A stretch of 64,000 nt of DNA from Bacteroides sp. OM05-12 (GTDB lineage: Bacteria > Bacteroidota > Bacteroidia > Bacteroidales > Bacteroidaceae). Position 1 is the first letter of the stretch; every line of letters begins with the position of its first letter. Below, in pieces: positions 35,085 to 43,886 of the stretch. The stretch is from NCBI RefSeq assembly GCF_003438995.1, contig NZ_QSUN01000002.1, positions 352,120-416,119 of the forward strand. Reading direction: 5' to 3'. The position numbers were made by a program, and so were the translations under genes. A model generated the notes under the pieces. It had not been told where the DNA came from, did no database searches, and saw nothing but the letters and a program-made list of their open reading frames with translations.

Positions 35085-35249
35085 ATGACGAGAGAAGATT
35101 TAAACCGGATGTGCAGGGAGTATCAGCAGGTGTTGCTGATGACGGAGGTGGAGGTGCTGGAGAGGTATGAGGAGACGAAGCGGGAGTGCCTGTCTTCTTT
35201 TGAGGAGGAGATAGATTTCTGGGAGAAATATTACGGGTACAATTATTAA
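35085..35249 (+). CDS. Small acidic protein, unknown
   Basis: 54 aa, ATG 35085 to TAA 35249, MTREDLNRMCREYQQVLLMT at the start and a helical, charged remainder ending EKYYGYNY. It is the first gene right of the repressor, followed after 25 bp by the next. The position suits an early phage or element gene. No family recognised. Confidence 0.6.
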   Translation: MTREDLNRMCREYQQVLLMTEVEVLERYEETKRECLSSFEEEIDFWEKYYGYNY

Positions 35250-35274
35250 TCACCTATAAAAACAGTAACGGGTT

Positions 35275-35589
35275 ATGAAGGAAAATTACAAACATGGAGT
35301 CATGATGACGGCGCACGAGATGTGGAGAAGCGGGCCGGAAAGCTGGTCGGAGTGCCTGATGGAGGCATGGAGAATTTATCGTCTGCTCAAAAAGCTGAGG
35401 GAGGGCCCGGTGTCCTTCACTTACCGGAAAGCGGACGGCAGGGTGAGGAGGGCTACGGGCACGCTGAAAGGTGCTTCGGAAAAGGTGAAAGGCACGGGAA
35501 AGAAGAATTACAAAACCGTGTGCTACTTCGACCTCGAAGCCGGAGAGTTCAGGAGCTTCAAGGCGGGCAACCTGATTACCGTGTACTAG
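35275..35589 (+). CDS. Small DUF2693-like protein
   Basis: 104 aa. The second half (VSFTYRKADGRVRRATGTLKG, then YFDLEAGEFRSFKAGNLI) resembles the SH3-like beta-barrel of DUF2693 proteins found in Bacteroides phages and elements; the N-terminal half is helical with a Trp-rich stretch. Co-directional with the small gene before it. Function unknown. Confidence 0.6.
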   Translation: MKENYKHGVMMTAHEMWRSGPESWSECLMEAWRIYRLLKKLREGPVSFTYRKADGRVRRATGTLKGASEKVKGTGKKNYKTVCYFDLEAGEFRSFKAGNLITVY

Positions 35590-36060
35590 CCGCGCAAGGG
35601 CAGGAGAGGATGTAGGGAATATTCCGCCTGTCCACTGAAAAAGAAGTGATCTTTGACGTACTTATACATAAATAGGAAATTGTAAGGATTAAGTTGCTTC
35701 CGCTCGCAGGAGGTTTGCCTTACGGATACTGACGTATTGTTTTCAGTAAGATGCCGATTAAGTGTACGGCGTTTGAAGCAAGTTTACAGGTCCGGAAGGG
35801 GGCGGATGGCAGGGTGGCAAGTATAATCTATCGGGTGTAACAAGCCGGGCAATTTCCAAACAGGCAGACGGGAGTAGGAGCGAGCAGGGATGCGATGACC
35901 TTCATGGGCCGTCTGTTGTGACAAGATATTTCAGCGCCGAAAGAATCATCCTCACGGTGGCGAGTATGCGGGGTGGGTGTCCGTATCGCTGAGATGTTTT
36001 TATAAAATCCCGCAAGGAGGGCGTGCGGTTTCGTAAGCTCTCTGCGTGCAGTGCCGGTCG
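35590..36060. other. Gene-free, repeat-poor stretch of about 470 bp
   Basis: No frame with coding character; the only clean short frame (ATG 35751, 29 codons) is unconvincing. GC-rich compared with the AT-rich flanks. It could hold a structured RNA: GTGCCGGTCGGACCGGTTTGC near 36051-36071 forms a hairpin. I cannot assign a function. Confidence 0.4.
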
Positions 36061-36128
36061 GACCGGTTTGCGGGAACTGTTATAAGTTGAGAGTTAAGAA
36101 TTGAGAGTTGAGAATTAATAGTGAATTG

Positions 36129-36235
36129 CGCCTAAGGGAGTGATCGCTATCGCTCAAGGGAGCGATCGTCATCGCCCAAGGGGACGATTGCTAACGCCTA
36201 AGAGGGCGATTGCTATCGCTCAAGGGAGCGTTTTT
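36129..36235. repeat. 22-bp tandem repeat, reverse orientation, about 4.9 units
   Basis: Units start at 36129, 36151, 36173, 36195 and 36217. The pattern CGCTCAAGGGAGCGAT is the complement of the 11492-11587 units. The last unit runs into a T-tract and the first dyad repeat. Confidence 0.88.
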
Positions 36236-37005
36236 AGAGAGCAAGTTTCGCTGATAACGCTGGTTCGGCTGATTAAAGCGGATTAATAATAAAGAAAAAT
36301 CCGTCTTTATCTGCTCCATCCGTGTCGTCCGTGTACCATCGGCTTTTTCTCTTTATGGGTTCCGATAGTTTTTAGAGAGCTAGGTTCGCTGATAACGCTG
36401 ATTGGGCTGATTAAAGCGGATTAATAATTGAAAGAAAATCCGTCTTTATCCGCTCTATCCGTGTCGTCTGTGTACCATCGGCTTTTTCTAAATTGAGAGT
36501 TTAGAGTTGAGAATTGTTTAATTCTTTTTCAGGCACGGATAACACGGATTACGCGGACAAATACAAATGATCTTTTCCGCGTAATCAGCGTAATCCGCGC
36601 CTGAAAAATCTTTATTATTTCCGATAGTTTTTAGAGAGCAAGTTTCGCAGATGACGCTGATAGGGCTGATTAAAGCGGATTAATAATTGAAAGAAAATCC
36701 GTCTTTATCCGCTCCATCTGTGTCGTCTGTGTACCATCGGCTTTTTCTAAATTGAGAGTTTAGAGTTGAGAATTGTTTAATTCTTTTTCAGGCACGGATA
36801 ACACGGATTACGCGGACAAATACAAATGATCTTTTCCGCGTAATCAGCGTAATCCGCGCCTGAAAAATCTTTATTATTTCCGATAGTTTTTAGAGAGCTA
36901 GTTTCGCTGATGACGCTGATTGGGCTGATTAAAGCGGATTAATAATAAAGAAAATCCGTCTTCATCCGCTCCATCCGTGTCGTCCGTGTACCATCGGCTT
37001 TTTCT
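36236..37005. repeat. Array of four dyad repeats and two CGCGTAATC repeats
   Basis: Dyad copies lie at about 36236-36350, 36370-36488, 36626-36747 and 36890-37005. Each has TTCGCTGATGACGCTGATT, then GGGCTGATTAAAGCGGATT, then a short AT loop, then AATCCGTCTTCATCCGC and a right arm ending CCATCGGCTTTTT. Between them two copies of a second palindrome (about 36532-36607 and 36788-36866; GGCACGGATAACACGGATT and its complement). A 259-bp higher-order duplication links 36430-36640 with 36690-36899. Confidence 0.88.
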
Positions 37006-37085
37006 CTAAGTTGAGAGCGAAGCGTTTTACATCGTTCGTAATTCATAATTCATAATTCGTAATTAACAATGTAATTGATAAAAGT

Positions 37086-37262
37086 ATGAAAGCAATTCCT
37101 TTAATAACAGTTTGGGTAACGGCATTTTTGGTGATGCTGGCTACCTGTGTGAGCCTTAACGGGCTGTTTTGGCTCTCTTTTCTGGTGTTTGGGGCGGCTT
37201 CCGTCTGCATGAGCCGGAACAGGGAAAGGCTGGAACGAGAGTTGGATGATATGTTTAAATAA
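37086..37262 (+). CDS. Small two-helix membrane protein
   Basis: 58 aa, ATG 37086 to TAA 37262. Two hydrophobic helices (IPLITVWVTAFLVMLATCV and GLFWLSFLVFGAASVC) are followed by a charged end (RNRERLERELDDMFK). It follows the repeat array and precedes the DUF4373 cluster. It could be a small holin-like or regulatory membrane peptide; no family recognised. Confidence 0.5.
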   Translation: MKAIPLITVWVTAFLVMLATCVSLNGLFWLSFLVFGAASVCMSRNRERLERELDDMFK

Positions 37263-37386
37263 ATCAATACTGTTGCACCCGGAAAGTGGTAGTCCTTGAC
37301 CCTCTGCATACGGCGGTGAACTGTCCCGGCCGGCAGTGAAACCATACCGCAGGGGCGGGTGCGGACGGTATTAAAATGATGGAAGA

Positions 37387-37629
37387 ATGGAAAAGATTAT
37401 CGAGATTACAGAGGATTATACCACCACGGGGGTGTTCGACCGGATGGAGGTGGGCGACGTTGTTAAGATTCCTTACGAAAAGAGCCGTCACAACGGTGTC
37501 CGGACGGAGGCGTCGCGCAGAAACCGGTATGCCCGTCTCACGAAAGAGCTGCAAGGCAGGATGGACCTCAAGTTTCGTGTGTCGGAGGTGGTGTGTCCCG
37601 GTTATACCACTGTGTTACGGATTAAATAA
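37387..37629 (+). CDS. Small basic protein upstream of the replication gene
   Basis: 80 aa. MEKIIEITEDYTTTGVFDRM, then GDVVKIPYEKSRHNGVRTEA, then a basic stretch. It may be a small nucleic-acid-binding protein; no family recognised. It ends 11 bp before the DUF4373 gene, so it is probably in the same transcript. Confidence 0.6.
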   Translation: MEKIIEITEDYTTTGVFDRMEVGDVVKIPYEKSRHNGVRTEASRRNRYARLTKELQGRMDLKFRVSEVVCPGYTTVLRIK

Positions 37630-37640
37630 AACATTACAAT

Positions 37641-38588
37641 ATGGCTGTTAAGAAGAAAGGATTGGACTATTTCCCCTTTGATACGTCTTTTTTTGAGAAT
37701 GACAAGATTCAGTTTGTCGGCGCACTGTTCGGGATGAAAGGCGAGAATGTCGTGATACGTCTGCTCTGCCGGATTTACAGCACGGGATATTGTTGCAAGT
37801 TCGGTGAGGACGAAGCGTTGCTTTTTGCCAAACGTATTGGTGGCGAGTGTGATTACCCAATGGTGGTAGGTGTGGTGAACGAGCTGGTTCGGAGGGAGTT
37901 TTTTCACAGGGAGATATTCGAACGTTTCGGGGTGCTGACTTCCGTCGGCATACAGCAACGTTTTTTCGAGGCTGCCTATCGCAGAAGACGGGTGGACGTC
38001 TACAAGGAATTGTTGCTGATCGACGTGTCTGAAATGAAACATGTACGTGTGTTGGAAGAAAATGTCGATTTAGCGGGAGAAAATGTCGACATTTTGTCGC
38101 AAAGTAAAGTAGAGGAAAGTAAAGTAAACAAGAAAGAATCTCCTTACGGAGATAAGAAAGAAGATAAATCTTCTTCATTTGCCCTTGCGGATTCGACAGA
38201 AGTCTCTGTAAAGCCGGAATTGTCCGTTTCTCCCGTTTGTCCCCCTCCCGCAGAGGCGTGTCCGAACGAGGTGTCGCATGCCGGAAATGCCGATACAGGT
38301 AGTCTTTTCGCAGATATAACGGCAAAAGGAGCGGTGGGTTCCGGCACGGAAGATTCGGACTTTGTCCGCTTCCAAGAGTGGATAAAAAAGAAAGCGCCTT
38401 ATTGCAGCAATCCTCAGCATTTCACATCCCAACTTACTGAAAAAGAGTTTAATAAGTTGAAAGAGAAATATACGGGCAAACAGATTGCGGACATCATCGA
38501 GCAGATTGAGAACCGGAAGGATCTCCGCAAGCGATATACCAACCTCTATCGAACGGTCTTGAACTGGGCGAAGAAGGAGTATGGGTAG
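37641..38588 (+). CDS. DUF4373 (Lin1244/Lin1753) replication-initiation-like protein
   Basis: 315 aa. The N-terminal domain (residues 1-115; GLDYFPFDTSFFENDKIQFV, then FERFGVLTSVGIQQRF) is the DUF4373 winged-helix fold of phage replisome-organiser proteins. A disordered Ser/Pro-rich linker follows (about 150-235). The C-terminal helical domain (FKQ-like WIKKKAPYCSNPQHFTSQL, then LNWAKKEYG) is DnaT/DnaD-like. It should help load the helicase encoded next at 39124. A terminator hairpin follows at 38648-38676. Confidence 0.78.
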   Translation: MAVKKKGLDYFPFDTSFFENDKIQFVGALFGMKGENVVIRLLCRIYSTGYCCKFGEDEALLFAKRIGGECDYPMVVGVVNELVRREFFHREIFERFGVLTSVGIQQRFFEAAYRRRRVDVYKELLLIDVSEMKHVRVLEENVDLAGENVDILSQSKVEESKVNKKESPYGDKKEDKSSSFALADSTEVSVKPELSVSPVCPPPAEACPNEVSHAGNADTGSLFADITAKGAVGSGTEDSDFVRFQEWIKKKAPYCSNPQHFTSQLTEKEFNKLKEKYTGKQIADIIEQIENRKDLRKRYTNLYRTVLNWAKKEYG

Positions 38589-38647
38589 GGGGTTCTTTCG
38601 TTTACCGTTTTCCACAATAGAAAGAACTCCCTCCCCCCTTCGGGGTA

Positions 38648-38676
38648 CTCCCTCTATAAACAGAGGGAGAGTTTTT
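38648..38676. terminator. Terminator after the DUF4373 gene
   Basis: CTCCCTCT-ATAAAC-AGAGGGAG, an 8-bp perfect stem, followed by AGTTTTT. Confidence 0.65.
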
Positions 38677-38718
38677 GGGGGCGCACACCCTCTTGATTCG
38701 CCAAGCGACGCTATCCTA

Positions 38719-38770
38719 AGCTCCTCCTCTGTTTATAGAGGAGGTGTCACGGAGTGACGGAGGAGTTCTT
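38719..38770. repeat. CTCCTCC hairpin element, copy 2
   Basis: Same structure as 11339-11390; the second hairpin reads GTCACGGAGTGAC instead of GTCGCATAGCGAC, so the stem is kept by compensating changes. Confidence 0.8.
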
Positions 38771-38785
38771 ACATTTTATAATTTC

Positions 38786-39101
38786 CGATAGCTTTTAGAA
38801 GAGCAAGGTTCGCTGATGACGCTGATTGGGCTGATTAAAACGGATTAATAATTAAAAGAAGAATCCGTCTTCATCCGTTCCATCCGTGTCGTCCGTGTAC
38901 CATCGGCTTTTTTAAATATAACGATCTTTTCCGTGTAATCAGTGTAATCCGCGCCTAAAAAATCTTTATTATTTCCGATAGCTTTTAGAAGAGCTAGGTT
39001 CGCTGATGACGCAGATTGGGCTGATTAAAACGGATTATATAATAAAAGAAATCCGTCTTCATCCGCTCCATCCGTGTCGTCCGTGTACCATCGGCTTTTT
39101 T
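38786..39101. repeat. Two dyad repeats and a half CGCGTAATC repeat
   Basis: Dyad copies at about 38786-38912 and 38976-39101 with a half copy of the second palindrome between (about 38928-38961). They fill the 535-bp gap between the DUF4373 and helicase genes. Confidence 0.85.
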
Positions 39102-39123
39102 ATTTTCCACTAATTCAAGTCTT

Positions 39124-40479
39124 ATGAAAACCAAAGAAAATAACAATAACAGGGAGATGCCCCATGATTTTGAAGCGGAGAAACTGGTGTTGGGCACGAT
39201 TATGACCGAGCGTTCCGCACTCGACGAGGTGCGCGAGATACTGACGCCGGACACCTTTTACGACGAGTTTCACCAACAAATCTATCGGGCGATACTGGCA
39301 GTGAGCGAGCGCGGCGACCGTCCGGACATGGTGATGGTGTGCAACGAACTGCGCAAACAGACGTCCGATTTTGACGCCTACCGTTTCGCGCTCGTGGCGG
39401 GCAGCGTGAGCTTCGACATCTATCAGCATGCCTGTCTGATCCACGACAAGGAGCGTCGGCGGAGGTTTTACGACATCGGTCAGTACCTCTGCGCCAACTG
39501 TTTCTCGGAGGAAAGCGACATTGTCGATGTGCTCTCCGAGGCTAGGAAAAGGCTGGACGATGTGCTTACGTATGCCGACAATAACGTGGCTACGGTGCGT
39601 GAGGCGGTGGAAGGCGTCTACCGGCAGATAGACCGGAATTTGGCGGGAGAGTCGGCACTGACGGGCAATCCCACCGGATTTCGTGAGATTGATGCCAAGT
39701 CGGGCGGTCTGCAAAAGTCGGATTTGGTGGTGATAGCCGCAGAAACCTCGATGGGAAAGACTTCGTTGGCGATAAAGATGGTGATGAGTGCCGGATGCGG
39801 GGTGGCGTTTTACTCGATGGAGATGAAAAAGGAGCAGATCGCCGCGAGGATGATGGCGATCGAGTCGGGCATCCCGCCCAACGAAATCCTCTACGGACAG
39901 CTCCCTCCGGTGAAGCTGGCTCGTGTGGACGAAACCGTCTCACGGGTACTCGACAGGGAGGTTTACTTTGACGATCGCAGCACTTCCAACGTGGATGTCA
40001 TCCTCACTTCCATCCGCAGCATGAAACTGAAATATGGCATTTCGGGCGTGGTAATCGACTATCTCCAAATTCTCAATGTGAACATGAAAGGGAGCACAAA
40101 GGAGCAGCAGATGGCGGACGTGGCGCGACGGCTCAAGAACTTGGCTAAGGAGTTGGACGTGTGGATTATAGCCCTCTCACAGCTGAACCGCGACTCGCAA
40201 AATCCGCAACCTTCGCTCAACCGTCTGCGTGATTCCGGCCAGATAGCCGAAGCGGCGGACGTGGTGATACTCATCTACCGCCCCGAGGTGTACGGGAAGC
40301 AGTACCCGCAGCCTTTCCGCAATGCCGTCACCGGCGGTACGGCGATGTTGGACGTGGCAAAAGGCAGAAACATCGGTCTGCTCAAACTCATCTGCGGCTT
40401 CGACATGTTCACCACTCACTTTTATGAATTTGACAAAGTGCCCATGCAGAGAGAGGGAGAGGAGGAGGAGCCGTTTTAG
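39124..40479 (+). CDS. dnaB: Replicative DNA helicase, DnaB family
   Basis: 451 aa. The N-terminal helical domain starts PHDFEAEKLVLGTIMTERSA. The RecA-like C-terminal domain has Walker A AAETSMGKTSLA (about residue 208), MEMKKEQIAARMMA, VVIDYLQILN (about 320, Walker B region) and LSQLNRDSQ. It unwinds DNA at a replication fork as a hexamer. Its place after a DUF4373 protein and far from other replication genes suggests the phage or element version and not the chromosomal dnaB. Flanked on both sides by dyad-repeat arrays. Confidence 0.88.
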   Translation: MKTKENNNNREMPHDFEAEKLVLGTIMTERSALDEVREILTPDTFYDEFHQQIYRAILAVSERGDRPDMVMVCNELRKQTSDFDAYRFALVAGSVSFDIYQHACLIHDKERRRRFYDIGQYLCANCFSEESDIVDVLSEARKRLDDVLTYADNNVATVREAVEGVYRQIDRNLAGESALTGNPTGFREIDAKSGGLQKSDLVVIAAETSMGKTSLAIKMVMSAGCGVAFYSMEMKKEQIAARMMAIESGIPPNEILYGQLPPVKLARVDETVSRVLDREVYFDDRSTSNVDVILTSIRSMKLKYGISGVVIDYLQILNVNMKGSTKEQQMADVARRLKNLAKELDVWIIALSQLNRDSQNPQPSLNRLRDSGQIAEAADVVILIYRPEVYGKQYPQPFRNAVTGGTAMLDVAKGRNIGLLKLICGFDMFTTHFYEFDKVPMQREGEEEEPF

Positions 40480-40544
40480 GAGTGGTTAAATAAGTTGAGA
40501 ATTTGGAGTTGAGAGTGAATTGTGCCTAGGGGAGCGTTTTTTTA

Positions 40545-41221
40545 GGGAACAAGGTTCGCTGATGACGCTGGTTTGGCTGATTAAAGCGGATTAATAATAA
40601 AAGAGGAATCCGTTTTTATTCGTTGAATCCGCGTCATCCGCGTACCATCGTCTTTTTCTCTTTATGAGTTCCGATAGTTTTTTAGAAAACAAGGTTCGCT
40701 GATGACGCTGGTTTGGCTGATTAAAGCGGATTAATAATAAAAGCGGAATCCGTCTTCATCCGCTCCATCCGCGTTATCCGCGAACCATCGTCTTTTTCTC
40801 TTTATGGGTTCCGATAGCTTTTTAGAAAACAAGGTTCGCTGATGACGCTGATTGGGCTGATTAAAGCGGATTAATAATAAAGGAAATCCGTCTTCATCCG
40901 CTCCATCCGCGTCGTCCGCGAACCATCGGTTTTTTCTCTTTATGAGTTCCGATAGCTTTTTAGAAAACAAGTTTCGCTGATGACGCAGATTGGGCTGATT
41001 AAAAACGGATTAATAATAAAAGAGGAATCCGTCTTCATCCGCTCCATCAGCGTTATCCGTGTACCATCGGCTTTTTCTCTTTATAAGTTCCGATAGCTTT
41101 TTAGAAAACAAGGTTCGCTGATGACGCTGATTGGGCTGATTAAAAACGGATTAATAATAAAGGAAATCCGTCTTCATCCGCTCCATCAGCGTTATCCGCG
41201 AACCATCGGCTTTTCCTCTTT
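40545..41221. repeat. Tandem array of five dyad repeats, period 138-141 bp
   Basis: Five copies (about 40545-40659, 40670-40799, 40811-40938, 40949-41078 and 41090-41219) separated by TTTATGGGTTCCGATAG-type linkers. CCGATAG recurs at 40671, 40811, 40949 and 41090. This fills the gap 40480-41397 together with a single 22-bp unit near 40524 and the -7 box TATCTTTG at 41350-41357 for the next gene. Confidence 0.88.
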
Positions 41222-41397
41222 ATGGCTTTCTTTAATTGGAAATTAGGGAGAGAAGTTAAAGCTCCTCCTCTGTCTATCGGATAATGCTCGGCGGTGGTGA
41301 CAGGACATAAAAAAGCTCGGTGAAGGAACCAAGCTATCACCATTTTTGTTATCTTTGCAATAAATTATAACCAAATTTCCGATTAGCATCTATCGAT

Positions 41398-42546
41398 ATG
41401 ACAGCAAACGACTTCCTTCCGCTACGCAAGTTCCCCATCGGGATACAGAGTTTCGAGAAACTACGCAATGACGAGTTCCTGTATGTTGACAAGTCTGCTG
41501 ACGTCTACCGTATGGCAACCTATGGTCGTGCCTACTTTCTCGGTCGTCCGCGTCGTTTCGGCAAAAGTCTGCTGCTCTCCACTCTCGAAGCCTATTTCTT
41601 GGGCAAGAAGCATCTGTTCAAGGGCCTTGCCATCGAGCAGTGGGAAAAGGATTGGACGGTCTATCCCGTGCTGCACATGGATCTTAATGCCGAGAAGTAT
41701 GACCGCCCGGAGGGACTCAGCCTAATTCTGAACCGTTACCTCAGCATCTACGAGAGCATCTATGGAGCGGACTCACGCGAGATTTCTCCGTCCGACCGCT
41801 TCTACGGCATCATCCGTCGTGCCTATGAACAAACAGGCAAACAAGTGGTTGTCCTCGTAGACGAATATGACAAACCCATGCTGCAAGCCATCGGCAACGA
41901 TCCGTTGGGCGATGACTATCGTAACACCCTCAAAGCCTTTTACGGTGTACTAAAAAGTGCCGACCCTTACTTGCGCTTTGTCTTCCTGACAGGCGTAACC
42001 AAGTTCGGACAGGTGAGCGTGTTCAGCGACCTTAACCAGCTGAAAGACATCAGTATGGATGAGCGATATGCTACTATCTGCGGTATCACCGATGAGGAGA
42101 TGGAGGCGAACTTCCGTCCCGACATGGAACGCCTTGCTAAGAAAATGAACGTCGCCTACGAGAATATCCGTGACCGTATGCGTCGAACGTATGACGGTTA
42201 CCACTTCTGCCAGAACTCCGAAGGGGTCTATAACCCGTTCAGCGTGCTCAATGCCCTATCCAAGCAAGCATTCGCTTACTATTGGTTTGCCACCGGTACG
42301 CCGACCTTCCTCGTGGAGCTGCTCAAGGGTAGCGACTATGACCTTCGGGATTTGGAAGGCGTAGAGGTTGGTGGATTCTTAATGATGAGCTACTTATCTC
42401 TGAGCTATATTAAGATGTTCTACCAATGTGGCTTTCTTACAATCACATCCTACGATGACAGATTCGATCTTTATACCCTCAATTATCCTAACGAAGAAGC
42501 TAAGCACTATCTTCAGCAGTGCCAACTTCAAGCTCAAAGAGCTTAA
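41398..42546 (+). CDS. AAA-ATPase-like protein lacking its nuclease domain
   Basis: 382 aa. It matches the AAA-ATPase_like part of the family that normally ends in a DUF1703 PD-(D/E)XK nuclease domain: FPIGIQSFEKLRNDEFLYVDK at the start, FLGRPRRFGKSLLLSTLEA (Walker A, about residue 52), VVLVDEYDKPM (Walker B, about 158) and FTGVTKFGQVSVFSDLNQL-like sensor regions. Full-length members have about 510-530 residues. Here the frame ends at LNYPNEEAKHYLQQ, where the nuclease domain should begin. It is probably a truncated, perhaps inactive copy; no nuclease sequence is seen downstream. Confidence 0.75.
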   Translation: MTANDFLPLRKFPIGIQSFEKLRNDEFLYVDKSADVYRMATYGRAYFLGRPRRFGKSLLLSTLEAYFLGKKHLFKGLAIEQWEKDWTVYPVLHMDLNAEKYDRPEGLSLILNRYLSIYESIYGADSREISPSDRFYGIIRRAYEQTGKQVVVLVDEYDKPMLQAIGNDPLGDDYRNTLKAFYGVLKSADPYLRFVFLTGVTKFGQVSVFSDLNQLKDISMDERYATICGITDEEMEANFRPDMERLAKKMNVAYENIRDRMRRTYDGYHFCQNSEGVYNPFSVLNALSKQAFAYYWFATGTPTFLVELLKGSDYDLRDLEGVEVGGFLMMSYLSLSYIKMFYQCGFLTITSYDDRFDLYTLNYPNEEAKHYLQQCQLQAQRA

Positions 42547-42676
42547 TATTGTTTAGTGGTATCTATTCTATAATGTATAGGAACTTCCTCTATGAATAGA
42601 AAGAGAGTTCTTGGGTATTAAAAACTCTTTTGATTCGTCAAGCAATGATAGTCGGAACATAAAAAACTCTCTCTCT

Positions 42677-42707
42677 TTTGGCAGGTAATAACCTTTTTAT
42701 ACCTTTG
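42677..42707 (+). promoter_or_regulatory. Promoter of the YD-repeat lipoprotein gene
   Basis: TTTG (42677-42680), 19 bp, TACCTTTG (42700-42707). The leader of about 100 nt holds a 23-codon frame from ATG 42711 (MKFIAKRISSFLNYLPV at the start) whose role, if any, is unknown. Nothing else is seen in the gap 42547-42813. Confidence 0.65.
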
Positions 42708-42813
42708 CACATGAAATTCATTGCCAAACGAATTTCTTCGTTTTTGAATTATCTGCCGGTAATGGGTGAGCTCGTTTGCTGATAATATACGAATGTTGTA
42801 GCACAAAGAAAAC

Positions 42814-43866
42814 ATGAAGAATAAAATAGTTATACTTGTGATTTTTGGGAGTTTTATCGTGTCCATGTTTACAGGATGCCGGCAGTCTCCTTCAAAATAT
42901 ATTATTCCCCAAGCAGTAGACTCGGTCAGCAACGATAAAGACAGGATGGGGCTGAATGGAAAAGTCAAAACGCTGGATATTTATTATTATCGCCCGGAGA
43001 ATGCATCCTCTTTCTTCTCTGTGAAATTCAAAAAGGGTGAGAAATGGGAAGAGGACGGAATACACCACTGCCATTTACGCTTCAATATCGACGGCAATCT
43101 TGTTCAATATAACGAATACGACAAGCAAGAAAATGCTATCCGGAAGATCGGTTATACCTATGAGGATTGGGGATATACACGTGCACTCAGCTCTCCGAAA
43201 AGTAATGATACGGTTGTCTACAAATATAATACCGACGGGAAGCTGTTGGAAGTCATGTATAGTGATCTGCATGGGGAGATAAATACCTATGACGACAGAG
43301 GGAATCTTATCCGTACGAAACAGGTAGACGGCACGATTTACAAACCGGCTATGATCGAATATGATTATAACGAACACGATTTATTGGTCGAGAAAAGGGA
43401 GTTTTATAGTATAGGCGAGCTGTCGGGAAAGACAGTCTATGAATACGATGCAAACGGCCTGTTGGCTCAGACTCAAGTGTATGATTTGCTGAGCCCCGAT
43501 ATGCCGGAAACGCACTTCATCTATGAATACAGTGACAGTAACCGTGTTGTGGAAGAATACAGGATTGACGATGAAGGTAATAAAGAGCTGGAGTCTTGGT
43601 GTAAACGTGAATACTATCCGAATGGCAAACTGAAAACGGTTGTCCGCAATAGTATCGTGCAAGAAAAATACGATGAACAAGGTAGGCCGATCGACAAGAA
43701 ACCGGGATTTGAAATACTCTGCAAAGACTTTCAGGACTACGACTATGATACGAATGGTAACTGGATTGAAACAAAGAATTTCAAAGATTATGTTGATTTT
43801 GGCACAGGACTCGGGCGTATACTGAAACCTTATGTCGAGCGTGTCTTTACGTATTACGAAGAATAA
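42814..43866 (+). CDS. Lipoprotein with YD/RHS-like repeats
   Basis: 350 aa with a lipobox (VSMFTGC, Cys at residue 22). The body repeats YD-type strands: YKYNTDGKLLEV, INTYDDRGNLIRT, YEYDANGLLAQT, YDTNGNWIET. Such repeats form RHS-like beta spirals at the cell surface. The gene is not large enough to be a full RHS toxin shell and shows no toxin tip. A small membrane protein gene follows after 20 bp. A related, T9SS-tailed protein lies at 46794-48749. Confidence 0.75.
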   Translation: MKNKIVILVIFGSFIVSMFTGCRQSPSKYIIPQAVDSVSNDKDRMGLNGKVKTLDIYYYRPENASSFFSVKFKKGEKWEEDGIHHCHLRFNIDGNLVQYNEYDKQENAIRKIGYTYEDWGYTRALSSPKSNDTVVYKYNTDGKLLEVMYSDLHGEINTYDDRGNLIRTKQVDGTIYKPAMIEYDYNEHDLLVEKREFYSIGELSGKTVYEYDANGLLAQTQVYDLLSPDMPETHFIYEYSDSNRVVEEYRIDDEGNKELESWCKREYYPNGKLKTVVRNSIVQEKYDEQGRPIDKKPGFEILCKDFQDYDYDTNGNWIETKNFKDYVDFGTGLGRILKPYVERVFTYYEE

Positions 43867-43886
43867 AAACTTAAACTTAAAACAAT

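Noticed and set aside
35751..35840. 29-codon frame starting ATG 35751
   Set aside because: Short, no partner gene and no recognisable domain; a fragment or chance frame.
40545..41221. Possible CRISPR or phage direct-repeat array with period about 140 bp
   Set aside because: The whole unit repeats, including the part between the arms, so there are no unique spacers.
40731..41343. Open frames on the minus strand encoding WFADNADGADEDGF and RFNQPNQRHQRT peptides
   Set aside because: They arise only from the dyad repeats and recur at each copy; no ribosome-binding site or independent conservation.
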